Positions 45,524 to 58,800 of a stretch of DNA of 64,000 bases are shown here, piece by piece (the stretch's first letter is position 1; each line of letters opens with the position of its first letter). Below the pieces are notes generated by a model. That model made no database searches, was not told the DNA's origin, and saw only the letters and a list, made by a program, of their open reading frames with translations. Source of the stretch: Zantedeschia hybrid cultivar (lineage: Eukaryota > Streptophyta > Magnoliopsida > Alismatales > Araceae); NCBI GenBank assembly GCA_030544215.1, contig JARZZO010000003.1:46730045-46794044 (forward strand). The letters are read 5' to 3'. The position numbers were made by a program, and so were the translations under genes.

Positions 45524-46436
45524 CACATACACACATCATATTTTCCACACCTATATGCATATTAGGGGTTTAAAGAATAAACAATCAAGTGAGTAGATTA
45601 GTTTAGTTGCGTGTTTAAATTTTTTTTAGAACAAATACTACTCTACTCTAGTTCTAATTAGAATTTTTATCTTGTTTAATCTTTCTTACAAGGTACAAAG
45701 AAGAAGAAAGAAGGAGATTCAAAGGAATAACCATAAAAAAGAAATCAAAAGCAAGATCATCTTACAAAAAGGGCTCTCTTTCTTTGACCGGCCGAAGAGA
45801 GGGAATCAAGGACTCAATCTCCCAAATTTGAAAAGGTAAGCGATCAATCTTTCTTTTGAAACTTAATAGTTTCTGGTAATCACATTTTCTTTAGTTTCCA
45901 ATAGTTTTATTTATCATATGAACAACATGAAATTCATGAACATCACACACACGATTTGAGCACCTACAGCTTTTTGGCGATCACGGTGGGACTTGGTATT
46001 GCTATCTTTTAATATTTTGTTCATGCTTTTGATCATCGGACACCCACGGTGCAACACTTGTGTCCCTCGGGTACTCCTTTTACCAATTGGTGAGTTTAGT
46101 TACTTTTATCCCTACATGCACACCCGTTTGTGGCAAAATTTTACCCTCTCGTAATTGATTGGAAGTTGTGAGTGTGATAAGAAGTGTGTGGTGGATTGAG
46201 TTTATGTTTGTTTGCATGATAATAAATTTGTTTAACTTAAATTTGCATGATCAATTAGATTTTTGTTTATCTTAATAAGTTGGGAGGGGATTGTCCTCAC
46301 AATTGCTCTTTATTTACTGTTTTCAGTCTTTGAATAGCGTCTAGACAAAGAGACGCAATTCAAACTGCGTCGCTGTGCTAAGATGCCATTCAGCCTCATA
46401 TTCCTAATGGCGCTGTTGCCTGAGTATCTGTTAACA
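45524..46436 (+). mobile_element. Tat2 5' LTR (family G), second part
   Basis: Continues the LTR from 34515 and ends TGAGTATCTGTTAACA, matching the CCGAGCTGCTGTGAACA end of the inverted LTR at 7546. Two palindrome modules lie at 46327-46393. Confidence 0.75.
46327..46393. repeat. Two adjacent GCGTC palindromes in Tat2 LTR end
   Basis: TTTGAATAGCGTCT with AGACGCAATTCAAA pairs at 13 of 14 positions; a second, weaker module follows directly and ends CATTCAG. Confidence 0.75.
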
Positions 46437-46961
46437 GAAGAAGCTTATGTCTTGAATAGCGTCGGTAAATAGCGACGCGATTCAAACAGTTCCTTCTTTT
46501 GTCCATCAGTCCTCAGATCATTGATTGTTTTGTTATCCATATTTATCTTATACTACATTAGAGGCCATCCAAGCCGTAGGTCATCTGCATTGGGGCTAAC
46601 CCTCTCTTATAAGAACATCTTTCTTATCACTCTTACCTCTCTCTGACTTGGTCGGTCCCTCGGTCAAACTAGAGTGGTTGGTGTTAAGACCTCCGTAAGT
46701 CCCCAAAAGTAAGATATTTCTCCTTGTTTATATGGCTGGTTGTACCAATTGAAGTTCTGGTTAGTTATTCATAATGCAGTGAGAGAAACCATAGAGTATA
46801 ACGGTGGAAAAATTGAACTGAAACTAGGATCCTACCCCATTGAGTGAATTTGTGTTTAACAATTCAAATAATTCAACAAGGAATCCTAAGATAACGTAAT
46901 CATCCACTTGTTTGCTAATTCTTTGCACAACTTGTTTGAATCTTTGTCAAAACTTAACATC
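46437..46961 (+). other. Tat2 5' leader
   Basis: Non-coding leader between LTR and gag. It starts with another palindrome, TTGAATAGCGTCG with CGACGCGATTCAA (46453-46486). I could not identify a primer-binding site with confidence. Confidence 0.6.
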
Positions 46962-48585
46962 ATGATGCTCCGATCAGGTAGAACTCTCGGCATGGTTGTC
47001 ATTGAATAGGAAGATGTGTTTGAATACGGGAGAGATGCTAATGCCCCTCACAATTATGATGACCATTTTGATAATGGGGGAGATGCTAATGCCCCTCATG
47101 ACTCCAATTTCTTTCATGTTGAATACGAGGGAGATACTTATGTCCCTCATCAGGCTTAGTTTGTCAATGACCAGTATGATCCTGATATCAATCATCCTCA
47201 TGTGCATGTAATCTCCAATCCTATTGATGAGGAGGCTCAAGATCAAGTTGAGCCGTCGTCTAACAACCCCTCTGATCTGGTTACCACCTTGGGACTCTGG
47301 CTACCCATGTGAACTCTCAACAACTTGAGGCAATCCAGTCCATTCTAAAGGGGAAGACGCCCTTGCATTCTGACGAACCGAATCCCTCGGTTCCCCCTGT
47401 TATTCATCAAGTTCGTCCCTCTCACCATATTCCCTCTGTTCATCAAGCCATGGAGGGCCTTCATATTTCTACGCCCCGGTCGTCTAGGCCACAACAATCT
47501 TCCTCGAGATACCTAGCTAGACCGCATACGCCAACTCACCAAAATGCCTTCGGGTATGGTGGAAGTGTTGTCGGAGCTCAGCCATATTGTTCCCCTTGTC
47601 CCACTTATTCCAGGAGCCAAGCTTATCATGCTCCACCACCTCCTCCTCCCCAAATTGATCTAGTGACTCAGGCTCTACTCACGAAGATGGACCGCATGGA
47701 TGAGCAGTTCAATAGTTTTAAGAAAATGATGGGGTGAAGACTGTACCTGAGGTCACCCTCCCCAGCCTGCTAGTATTTCATCTACCACGTTCTGAAATGC
47801 CAGTGTATATAAGTACAATAGTTCTGGCAACCCATTCACCCACTTGAAGGAATTTATGTACGAGTCTTCCTTCTGGCAGAACGACAAAAGGTCGCTGGCG
47901 TTCTTGTTCAGGAAATCATTAAAGGGACCAGCCCTCAAGTGGTTCCTTTCCCTGGATTCGTTTGATGTGGAGGACTATGAAATTGTGTCAAGAAAGTTTA
48001 TCCAGCGATACCAGGATAGAATTGCACCGTCCTTATCAATAACTGACCTGGTAGCTGAAAAGATGAAGCCCGATAAAGACTTCATCACCTATGCTGATAG
48101 ACGGAGAGGTATGACAGAGAAAATTAAAGATCACATGTCTGAGTCAGAACAAGCGAAAATGGTGATTGCCAATGCCATGTCCCAATATAAGCTAGTCCTC
48201 ACATTGAATAATTTAATTAGCATGGCGGAATTATATGAAAGGGCACGCTATTGCTAGAACGCTTTCAAAGATTCAACCTTCTCCAGCATCTTTGACCCCC
48301 ATAGACCCAGCAGACCTCCACCTCGGAAGCCTACCATGCCAAACTCTCCTACCATGAATCTCACTACTAAGTGCACACTCTCCTATGAACAGATCAGTAC
48401 CATGAATAATAACCAACCGCAGTTCATGAGAAACCAACAGTAACAGCCACAGTATACAAGACAGAGACTGCCGAATCAGCAGGGCTTTAGGATGCCTCAG
48501 CAACCATACTAGCCAGCCTATAATCAGCCTCAGCAGCAGTATCAACAGACATTCAACCAGCTACGTCAGCAGCCAACATACCACA
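46962..48585 (+). pseudogene. Tat2 gag pseudogene, N-terminal part
   Basis: Starts MMLRSGRTLGMVVIE and stops at once (TAG). A short in-frame repeat GGGAGATGCTAATGCCCCTCA is seen at 47028-47140. Later frames carry QQLEAIQSILKGKTPLHSDE and the capsid-like segment HLKEFMYESSFWQNDKRSLA (47844-48257). Further stops (48254 TAG, CAA to TAA near 48441) separate these pieces. It is the Gag of a Tat-lineage Ty3 element and matches Tat1. Confidence 0.75.
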
Positions 48586-49620
48586 ATGTACCCCCCAGGC
48601 GATTGCAATCAGCAGAGAAAACCTCCAGGCCCAAATAGGGCATCCTATCCTCAGCTCCTAGAGTCTCTAGCAGACATATTCAATGCCCTTATAACAGCCA
48701 ATGCTTTGATGTTGCCAAAGGAGAAAACTGTCTGGCCTCAGAATGCTGATGCTTCCAGGTATTGCGCCTTCCACAAACAACCTGGACATACAGTGGATGC
48801 ATGTTTTCAATTCAGAGACTACATCCATGATCTCAATGACCAGGGGGGTATTGACTGGGAGGAGATGAGAAAATACATAGCCGCCCTGAAGGCAAGAAGA
48901 TCACAGTCACATCAGCAACAACAGCCGCAGCAGCAACAACAACAGATGCAAAGAGCACCAGGACATGCAGCAACACCATCAAACATGGGTATAGTGCAAA
49001 ACCCGCTGCCAAAGCATCAAAACCAGGTCACCCCAATTCTTACTAGTAGCCAGTCTGAAGCGAATAGGGGGCAACAATGGAAGGAAGAGGAATCTTCCTC
49101 TGTCTACTCAACAAGCCACATCCCGAGTATCGCCAAGCAACCACCTCGCCGCATTCTCCGCATATCCAAGCTAGAAACCATAACTGTTACTCTTATACCG
49201 ACACCCGCCTACTATAGACCCACTCCACCGCCTACTTTCCTTAAACCCATTACCCCCTCCGCCACCATGTCTCCACCAAATAATCCTCCGCAACTCAACC
49301 ACGAACCCCTTATGCCCTCTAAACCATTGCTACGCATACCATTTCCCACATCATCTGCACTAACCATTCACCCCAATACCATACAACCCTCTAAGCCACT
49401 CATCCGCGTCCTAGCACCTCCACCAAACAATCCCCCACCATCACCCGTTTACGAATCCATTACCCCCTCTAAACCCCTCATCAACACGGCGGTACTTAAG
49501 ATCTCAGCTGGACCTTCCAATATTGAACATCACACGCTCTGGAGTGGGAGAATCTTCAATAAGGTCTTCCCTCAGTCCACAGTAAGAGACGGCCCATCAC
49601 AACCATCAGAAGAAATTTAG
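48586..49620 (+). pseudogene. Tat2 gag C-terminal part with CHHC-type motif
   Basis: A 344-codon open stretch of a longer broken frame. It has WPQNADASRYCAFHKQPGHT followed by VDACFQFRDYIHDL, the knuckle-like motif usual in Tat/Ogre and Athila Gag, and a poly-Gln run near 48913-48960. The rest is Pro/Ser/Thr-rich with PSKPLIRV and PSKPLINT repeats. The methionine at 48586 is not the true start. The frame continues in phase after TAG codons at 49618-49620, near 49750 and near 49819 into the protease. Confidence 0.75.
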
Positions 49621-50496
49621 AATGAAGAAAGTGCACCTGGCACTCAGTATGACTTACTGAAGCAACTGGACAGAACACTGGCATGCATTTCTATACTAGA
49701 ACTGATCAAAAGATCCAAGATCCCTCAAGAGGCCCTGATAGAATATCTGTAGAGAGTAATGGTCAGTGAAGATGTGCTGGTAGAAAAGATCGCAGCACTG
49801 CTAGTTCCACAGGGGGATTAGCCCTCTATCTCATTCCACGCATCTGAGTTAGCACCACTAGCGGCCAGGAACATGGCGCTAAGCATTACAGTTAACATAT
49901 GCAAGAAGGTTGTGGATGCATGTCTGGTTGACACAGGGACCTCTATTAATGTGTTGTTACCAAAGATCCTGGAATTCTGTGGCATACCTAGAGGGAAGTG
50001 GTTGCCTTCACCCATCTCTGTTACCGCCTACGACAACTCTACCTGTTTCCCTCTGGGAATGGTTTACTTGAAGGTAGAGTTAGGTCCCGTTTGTCATGCC
50101 GAGGTCGAGTTCCACATCTTGGAGATAGATCCCTATTTAAAAGGCATCCTTGGCCGTCCCTACATCAAATCCCTTAAGGCAATCCCATCTACAAACCATC
50201 AATGCCTTAAGTTTCCTTATAAGGGACGGATTATTAAAGTAACGAGCATGCCGATCCTTGCTGTTGTTCATTCTTTGAATATCAAGCCAACTCCCTTACC
50301 TGGCCGACAACCCATTCTGTCGGTATTACAGGTTTGTTCTCCTTCAGTTGATCCTTTGAAAGCCACTATACATGTTCCTTGTCCAGTCGACGCCGTGAAA
50401 AGGGGGAAGTGCGTAAGTACCCCTGGCTAGGATATCATGATGAAGGGTGGCTATCAACCAGGAAAAGGCTTGGACATACAACTGCAAGGCAAAACC
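49621..50496 (+). pseudogene. Tat2 protease and start of G-patch
   Basis: In phase with the preceding frame. The aspartic protease has the active site LVDTGTSINVLL and the downstream ILGRPYIKSLKAIPSTNHQ segment typical of Tat-lineage elements. After a TAG near 50428 the text GGYQPGKGLDIQLQGK begins a G-patch-like motif, which is interrupted by solo LTR D and continues at 52081. In Tat elements this precedes RT. RT and integrase are not present in the window. Confidence 0.8.
50492..50496. repeat. Left target-site duplication of solo LTR D (AAACC)
   Basis: Repeated at 52076-52080. Confidence 0.95.
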
Positions 50497-52075
50497 TGTT
50501 AGAATTGGGTGGCCTCAAAGCCAATCATTGTACATTCTAGTTCAAGATTATTAATAAAGGTAATAATTTCTTCATTTAATAGTTCTCGCAATTAACTATC
50601 GTAATGAAGGTCCATAGACAAATGTATGGGATATTGAATTATGATGAGATCATGATAGTGAGATCAATATCCTAAGGCAATTGTCTTAAATAGTTCTCGA
50701 TCATAGGATATTTGAGATGGACATTAAATATCCGATAAGATCGACACAAGTTATGTCTGCTCATATGATGAGGGTGAATGATCTCACATTCACTCGTGTG
50801 GTGACACTAAGACAAACAAGTGGGTGATCATTAGAGAATGAGTTCACTGAACAGACCCAAATAAGAATTCCTGGATGGTAATTATACCTATTAGTCAACC
50901 AGGGAATTCTATCGTTGCAGTAGCACAGTTGGTCCTTTGACCTGAGTCACCAATGATACCTTGTTTGTGGACCATTGTATCTTGATTCTCTGACTCGTGG
51001 ACTTTAACCATTAAGTCCACCATAATCGGTCTTTCAGATACAGTGGAAAGCTTGCGAAGGTAATTGAGTGAACAACAAGGGATCACTCACTCTTGGTATA
51101 AGACTGGAGAGAGAATGTCCCATGAATGTGTACACAGAAATCCCTGGCCAGGGTCAAATGAAAGAGATGTCTTTCTAGATATTTATTGTGTACTGGAATC
51201 CATCTGGATAATGCGATAGAGGGTTTGACTATAAAACCATACCCTTGCGTTATCGGGACATTGCATGAGTGAAGGATTATATCTGTGCGGCATCTGCAGA
51301 CGGAAAGGTTCAATTGAAGGGAACAATATCCCTTATATCTTCTGGGATCATGAGGTAGTGTTTGGTGTTGTTCATGATCAGAAGGCCAAGTGAATTAATC
51401 ATCGGATGATAATTTACTTGTTTATTAAATTAATCATTTAACATATGATGTTTAAATGTTAATTAATAAATATTAAACTTAAGAAACAGTTCTAAGTTTA
51501 ATGGGCCTGCAACCGGACTGATATATGGGCCTAGAGGGTCACACACATAAGAGTTCTCGTCAGACGGTGAGAGATGTTAAATTTCATGCTTATCTGGGTT
51601 TTTGTGAAAAGCTGCAGGATAAACATGAAGATTTAATGGAGAATTATCCAAGGCCAAACTCTTGGATAATCACGAGGATTAACTCTTGTGCTTATCCTTA
51701 TTTCTATATAAGGAGGGCCAAAGGGGAGTGGTAAAAAGTTAGTTGGACGAATTTTACTCCCCAGATTCTCTCTCTCCTCTCTCTCTCTCCTTCTCGGAGT
51801 GGATCTGTCTCTCTCTGCGCATGGTGGATCTGAGATCTGGTCGGAGCACTCAAGTCGAGGAGGAAATCGCGTCTGCTGCGGGAACTCGTGTGGATACCTC
51901 TAGAGATCGTGCGCGTGCGCGATTACCGAGTCGGCATCATCCACGGGAGATTCGAAACCCCGCAAAGGTGAAGAACTGTTCTTCCCGCTTAGATTTTAAT
52001 GTCCGTTTTACAACCCCAGCAACCGATACAATGGAATCATTTTTATTTCCGCTGCGTTCTTGGCGATTCCTTACA
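50497..52075 (+). mobile_element. Solo Copia LTR, family D
   Basis: TGTTAGAATTGG to GCGATTCCTTACA, 1579 bp, with 5-bp duplication. Its start is like the minus-strand start of the other Copia LTRs (GGTGGCCT and AAGCCAATC), and it has CCGCTGCGTTCTTGG near the end, so it is a plus-oriented relative. Frames in it are not genes. Confidence 0.9.
51705..51713 (+). promoter_or_regulatory. Putative TATA box of LTR D
   Basis: TATATAAGG about 370 bp before the LTR end, followed by a CT-rich tract (51765-51815). Confidence 0.55.
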
Positions 52076-52080
52076 AAACC
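52076..52080. repeat. Right target-site duplication of solo LTR D (AAACC)
   Basis: Matches 50492-50496. Confidence 0.95.
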
Positions 52081-53004
52081 AACCCTATCAAAGACAGCAG
52101 AAGAGCACCTGGTAATGGTCTGGGCTATAGGCCCGTGAAGGTGATACGACACATTGTTCAGCAGTAGGAAGATAAAGATGGTCAGAAAATTTGGAAGACC
52201 ATGACCACCCCATGCAAAGAAAATCGGGATCCCTTAACTTGGACCGTATATACACACTTCATTAAGGGACCCGCGATTAATCATGACTATGATAACACGG
52301 TGGTGATCACTTCTCACTTTGACCCGCATGACATATATGGGAGAGATCTAGCCAGGTATTGTTCTGAGTTGCTAACATACCAATCCTTGGAGGCTCTATG
52401 GCCAATGAAGAGGAGGAAGACTCAAGATCCAGAATGCGAGTGGTACCGCTGGTTCGACATATGGGACCTATTCATTGCACTGAACAGGTTGTTCCTAGAT
52501 CTCTCAGAACCAAAGTGGCCTCCGTTGATTGATGAGTTGTTTGAAGGGCCTCAAGCTATTTTTGATAAGAGAATTTTGCTAAGTGAAGAGACAGACGAAG
52601 GAGAGCTCAATGACCCTTATTAGCCTGGATTCACCACTGATCTTCTCTGGAGGGTAACTTATCCCCGTCATTGTTTTTACCCTCCATACACTATTCTGCA
52701 CTCCGCTCCTGACCTCGACTTGGTCGAGAGTCATCAATGAAGACATTCCTCGAGCCCCGCCCATCATTATTACTCTGTCCTCCTGGGACCCAATTCTTCA
52801 TATTCCTCTCGACCATGAGAGGATCTATGATCTGATCTGGGACATACTATTGTATGATCCCCCCAATCCTTTGGCCTTGGTACCGTTACCTTTTCATTCT
52901 CTTCCTCTACATATTCATTCATGTTTCATGATTAACACTCAAAATCTCCAAAAAAAAGTGTCAATTCGACAACTTCCTCCTCTCAAATCCTCGTTGAGGA
53001 AACA
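52081..53004 (+). pseudogene. Tat2 region after the protease
   Basis: Resumes the G-patch (APGNGLGYRPVK), then a TAG and a 140-codon frame (52201-52623) with HDYDNTVVITSHFDPHDIYG and ECEWYRWFDIWDLFIALNRL. I do not recognise this part. It is probably the linker between protease and RT. Homology to Tat elements beyond this was not checked. The sequence is cut near 53004 where Copia sequence begins. Confidence 0.45.
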
Positions 53005-53268
53005 TCATATTGGATATTGTAAGGAGTTGCAAATACCATAAGATGGTTGCTCTAAGATAATGGTATGATACTATGTGTTTACCCGAAGTCATACTATGAT
53101 TCTTGGAGATTCTAATCTTCACTAGAAGACCGTCGGAGTCTTCCGTTCTGTATACCTGAAGGTTATACAGTCTATCGAAAAATAGTGGAAAATAATTCAA
53201 GATAAAAGACCATAATTGAATTATAAGAACTATTTGCTTAAATCATGTTATTTCCTTCGTTCACTAAA
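53005..53268 (+). other. Truncated leader of a copia-2-like element
   Basis: Starts abruptly at TTGGATATTGTAAGGAG, matching the minus strand of copia-2 near 28760. It keeps only leader hairpin 1 (about 53063-53092), with the loop text TTTACCCGA. The 5' LTR, PBS and other hairpins are missing. Confidence 0.75.
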
Positions 53269-56200
53269 ATGTCGTCTATTCGAAATTTTGGCATATTGGA
53301 TACCAATACTTTTCATATTTAAATTGACTAGAAAACTCTGAAGAATGTTTTCAGGACTAAGTGAAAGTCACTATCCTAATCAGATATCATGAATCATCTT
53401 ACTTGGATAGACCAAAGTGAAGAGGTACTCATGGTATACCTTTTTGAAAGGTAATGATTATTATGAAATCTCTTACTTGGATAGACCAAGAAGAAGAGGT
53501 ATTCATGATATGCCTTTTTGAAAGGTAATGATTATTATGAAATCTCTTACTTGGATAGACCAAGAAGAAGAGGTATTCATGATATGTCTTTAAGAAAGGC
53601 AAGTGGTAAGATTTTAAACAATCGAACCCACACCAAAAAAGAAAAAGGAAAGTCAACTGAGATAGGGAAGTAGCAGTTCTCCCACTACGACCAATATAAG
53701 GATACTGGTAATGGTAAAACGAATATGAAATTTGAAAGAAGTTTCAGATATTCTTATTATCAACCTTTTACATATCTATTGGAGAATTAACATCTCCAAT
53801 ATGAGATATTGGAAATAATTTTCAGAGCTGCGATAGTATGCAGACTTAGACAAGTAAAAGAAAATCGAGAAAATATAAGTGTTGAGTTAGACTGAACAAT
53901 GGTTCAAGATATGCATAGGTTACTGTTAGACAGTATATCCTTGCATATAGGAGTCTAATATGAAACTGAATAATTGTTATTTAGTTCCATAAGACATCAA
54001 GAATTATAAAAGTGAATAACATTGACTGAGAAGGAACAATAGTTGTTTGATAAGTCAATGTACTATAGATTATTGATGTAACATCTCATGTAATGAATGT
54101 TCACAAGTCTCCTATAGAAATGAACTGTGTGAATCCTGATTATCTATGGTAATTGTACACAGGATTATACAATAAGAAATTATTGATGCTAATACATACT
54201 GATGTAAACAGCTTAATATCCTCTTAAGGCCAAAGATAATCACTTCCATTGACTTACCTTATAGTTTACTCTTGAAATGATTTGGTTGTATGTACTTAAT
54301 GAAGTACAAGTCGAATGCATATGAGAGATTAAGGTATAAAATAAATATAAAGTATTAGAATTGTTGATTTGATCAAAGAAACTAATACTTAAGTATATGA
54401 TTCACACAAATCATTAAAATAATAATTGTATCCTCCCTCGATTGATCCTCATTATACATCATAGTAATATGATAAAATAAGGAATTGCACCTTATATAAG
54501 ATATGGTGCAATACATAATAAGATTTGTGTAATTCTTATATCTTTTTTAATATGAGTATGAACATTAGATGCCCATACTTTACAGATGGTTCCAAATAAG
54601 TCAGTGTGTGTCTATATAAGATATGAAAACCAAATAATTCATATGAGATGTGCATTATGAACAAACCTACTTTTAAAGTCAAGTTATACCGTGATGTGAA
54701 TTTGTGAAATGTCTAAAGAGTTTGGACATTACATTTATTGGCTATGCGATAATAAAATAATTATCGTCCTCAAAGCTGTCTTCTATAAAGAGGAATATGT
54801 CCTCAGAGAAGACAGTGGGAGTTGATAAAATTAGAAGATGTTCTAGATCTACTAGTTAACATAAGATTATTAGATAATCATTAGTAGTTTGGAACCACTC
54901 ATAACACACATGAGAGGAGCTCAAAGATATAGATTATGATATAAAATCTATGATGATGCTCTATGTAATTACAACTTTAAGATTGACAAGAAGTTAAGAA
55001 TTTTAAGCCATAGTTCATAACCACTATTGAGTTCAGAACTTGATAGTATTGCTAGAGGGTATTATACCTAAAGTAAGCAAATCTTCAAATTGAAGATTAG
55101 CATAAATGGACTACTTAAAACTTATATGGTAAAATGAAGGAAATAGTCAACGTCAAAATGTTGACTTAGACAAATTTTTATCAGTAATTACCATTAATAA
55201 GTTTATTTGAATTCTACTTGCCAATACTGCCTATCATAATCATGAGATGATGATAGTTAGATATTAAAAACGTTCTCTCAATGTGATTGAGGTAAAGATG
55301 TATATGATATACCTTTAAAGCTTTTAGAATATCCAGGAAGTAAGTTATGATTTCAAATATAATTTTGAATCAAATTGAAGCTTCCTAAGTTGTAATAAAG
55401 GTTTTGACTTAATGGTCAAATACTACATGATCATTAAGAATGATCATGGATTGTGTGTGTGTTCAAAAAGGATAGTGGGAGTACGGTCGCTTTAGTAATG
55501 CTTTGTGATAATAACATCAAAGTCATTGAGAATGACATCAGGATGTTATTATCAGTAAAAGCATTATTAATTATGTTTTCCTCCATAATAGGTTTAGTTA
55601 TAATGTCCCACGTATTGGAAATACGAATCTTTTAAGATAGATCGGTGGGGATATTATATTGACCTGTATGTCAATATGTTTGGCATAAATTTCATAATAA
55701 GTTTCAATTGATGAGATATGGAATTTATTCGTTTAGGGAAAAAGTTCCTTAAAGGATACAAGACTAAAACGCATCACTAAGCACTTGAGAAGTACTAAGG
55801 ATGCACTCATGTATATGGAGAGGATAATTTAAAACTATGAGGTCACACTGACTCAAATTTCAAGTCAAATAATGGATTTAACCTTTTAACAGAAATGAAT
55901 GGATTGGAATGATTCTAATCTAGAACTCGATATTAAGGTGACGACATACACAAGTGATACTGTTATTAGAATAGTATGGATGAAAAAATTCATCACTAAA
56001 CTAGATGTAGTTCTAAAAGGTCTCTGATAAAATCCCGTTGTGGTAGGACAACAATGGGAGCGATCAATTGTGTGATCGAGCCATAGTCTCTTTAGAAGTT
56101 GCAGAACATTCTGAGGCTCCTTCACAAGTTCAAAGACAAAGGATAAAGATGAAATAACGTAATGAAAAATATTCCATCTATAGATAATTTAGCAGATTTC

Positions 56201-56294
56201 TGACCAAGTTTTAGTCACAGACTTTATGTGACCATCACCTAGATTTAATGGAGATCAAATGCGAAGGTAATTGGCTTGAGTCCAAGGGGGAGAT
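53269..56294 (+). pseudogene. Copia-2-like gag-pol pseudogene
   Basis: Starts MSSIRNFGILDT and is broken throughout. It has three units of the 74-bp repeat (53395-53600) where the Gag core should be. The RT segment FKKDSGSTVALVM is followed by LCDNN (55500-55515), the same codons TGT GAT AAT AAC as copia-2. The 3' end has a polypurine tract CCAAGGGGGAGAT (56282-56294). It confirms that copia-2 is a family, not one decayed copy. Confidence 0.8.
53395..53600. repeat. 74-bp tandem repeat, three units
   Basis: CTTGGATAGACCAA occurs at 53402, 53476 and 53550. Homologous to 28265-28390. Confidence 0.85.
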
Positions 56295-57037
56295 TGATGG
56301 ATATAGGTGTCCTCTAAGCCAATCATAAGGCTCCTATTTCAATCTGGTTCACTGATAAATGACATTTGTTTCATTCTGTAGATTGACATATTTATTATTG
56401 CGCATAATGATGTCTATGGATGTGTGCAATAGTCATCAGATTATGATGAGATCATAATAATGAGACTAATAACTTATAAACACATATTCTCAATTGTTCT
56501 TAGTCGCAAGATATTTGAGGACATCAAACATCCGGTAAGACTAGTACAGGTTATTCCAGCTCATATGATGAGGGTGACTGATCTCGTTAGTTACTTGTGT
56601 GGAGACACAATGGTAAACCTGTAGGTGCTCATTGGGGAATGAGTTCACTGAACTGATCCAACATGAATCGCCGAATGGTAATTTACCTAACTGTCAACCG
56701 GCTTGATTCATCGTCACAGTGGCGTGGTTGATCCTTGGACTTGAGACACCAAAGACACTTTGTCGGTGGACTTCTGGACTTTGACCTTGACCTAACAATC
56801 CCTATCCACGGGATCCCTAATAGTTAAGGATCAGGTCCAGCGGAAGACCTTCGAAGGTGATTGTGTGTTCAATAAAGGATCGTTCGCTCTCAGGTAACTG
56901 GAGAGAGAATGCTCTAGAATAGATACGCAGGAGTTTCTGGCCAGAGCAGAAACAATATCAGAAAAGATGTTTTCGGATATTGTATAGCGGGGTCTGATTC
57001 AAGTGAGTTGACCATCTAGGGTTTGACAGTTGACCAT
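56295..57037 (+). mobile_element. 3' LTR of the copia-2-like element, cut by family C
   Basis: TGATGGATATAGGTG start, matching the reverse of the copia-2 LTR end. It stops at 57037 inside text equal to AACTGTCAAACCCTAG in copia-2. The rest lies beyond the window. Confidence 0.85.
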
Positions 57038-58432
57038 TGTAACGACCCGCCATCCTATGACCGGAGACCCGATCACTAATGGATGTCGGCCCATTAACTG
57101 CGGGTTCACACCCGGATCTCACAGAACACATCTGGAGGAGTAAGCGCTAAACAAGGCTAAATATATCAATCACACGGACTACAAAGATGTAACAAGTGCG
57201 CAGGAAGGAAGATAACAATGTCCGTATACAGTCCAACAATAATTACATGGTCCAACAAATTAAATAAGTACAGGCAGAAGTAAAGTACAACAACATCGGG
57301 GCATACCCCGGAACTGAGACAGCTGCTGGTACGCACACCAAGAAGACACCACCAGCCGCCAAATGCCACGAGGTCCACACCTGAAACCGCAGGGAGTGAG
57401 CCACACCAGAATTGGGCTCAGTAGGGATCATCCGATCCCCTGCCTCCCACTCACACACCCACAACTGCAACAACACAGATATATGACAATTAAACAAAGC
57501 AGTAAACATAGCACCCAACCTGATATGAAACGTACGATAAGCAGTGTAGCAGGAACAGTTCTAAGCAACCCGAAGAACCCAACACAAAGTCACGTCTCAC
57601 AGCCAAAGTCCACAAAGCGACTGAACCACACTGTCGACCGAAGTCAAACGTCGCCTCACAACACTACCACCACTACTCACGCCTGTCCGCCCGTACGGTG
57701 TTCCGGGGCACTGTAGGGTGAGGCGGTGAGTCAAACTAGGACTAGCTGGGACCAGTGTATCACCACTGCCCAGCTACGTGTGCACACAAGCAGTCTAGAC
57801 TACTGTCCTACCGACCGGATTGCCTCCACGCTAGGCCTCAGCGCTTCAGGAGGGCCCAGGGGACCGGCGAACCCCCGTCAAGCCGAAGCTACAGGAACTA
57901 GCCACAACCCTAACCTCCCGGGCTGCGTCAGGCCAAAGGGCGAAGGGTACCACTCGTAACCTTGATCAAAGGACATATCAGGCCCAGTGGCTACAGGGGT
58001 AAAACAACTCCAACAGTACCACAACCAGCTCCACAGCAAGAAACGCGCCGGAAGCTGCCACGACAAACAGGGAAAACCCCGACCCGCTGAGACCAAACGG
58101 CAACCCCTCGGATAGCACACCGGCTACTCCGGCCCGACGGGTTCAAAGTGGTTCTGCTTCCCTCAGCCAAAGGTAAAACACAACATGTACCCCTCCTCCC
58201 ACCGGTACGGCACAATGCCTCACAGACACAATGACCCTGTCCCCATCGGTCCATGGTGACAAACGTAAACCACAGTTATTCCGATTCCATATTCGCATAA
58301 GCACATACACACATATAACATGATTCCATTCGCACAGTAAACCTCCGTCTCAGCGTACAGCTTAAAGCATGCATTTGAACCATCCAATAGTGAAACATAT
58401 GTTAAAAACCAGGGTTTATGCAGTTCTGTCTT

Positions 58433-58800
58433 GAATCGCGTCGACCGAGGTCGACGCCATTCAAGCTCCTCAAACAGGTTCATTTAAAGCCAGATTATCC
58501 CTTAAAACGCGTCCACCTGGGAAGCCGCCGTTTAAAACACGTCAGAGCTCTCAGACGCCATTCACACCGAAATTCCAGATTTGCAGACCCTCAGTCGGGG
58601 TGACTTCCTGCCTAAATGGCGTCATGATGGCCCGACGTCCTTCTGAAAGGCGTCGTCCATCCATGACGTCATTTAGCGCTAGAACCCCTAACTCGTGAAA
58701 CCTCGAACAGGGAGGTTTCTGCGCTAAAAGGCGTCGTACTGCCCTGACGTCCTTCTAAAAGGCGTCGACCAAGCACGACACCGTTTAGCGCCAGAAACCT
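58433..58800. repeat. GCGTC/GACGC palindrome cluster, first block of family C 3' LTR
   Basis: Seven or so modules; the first has arms CTTGAATCGCGTCGAC and GTCGACGCCATTCAAG, which pair at 15 of 16 positions. Confidence 0.85.

Noticed and set aside
52201..52623. A host gene encoding a 140-aa protein
   Set aside because: It is in line with the Tat2 G-patch and flanked only by transposon sequence; kept as part of Tat2.
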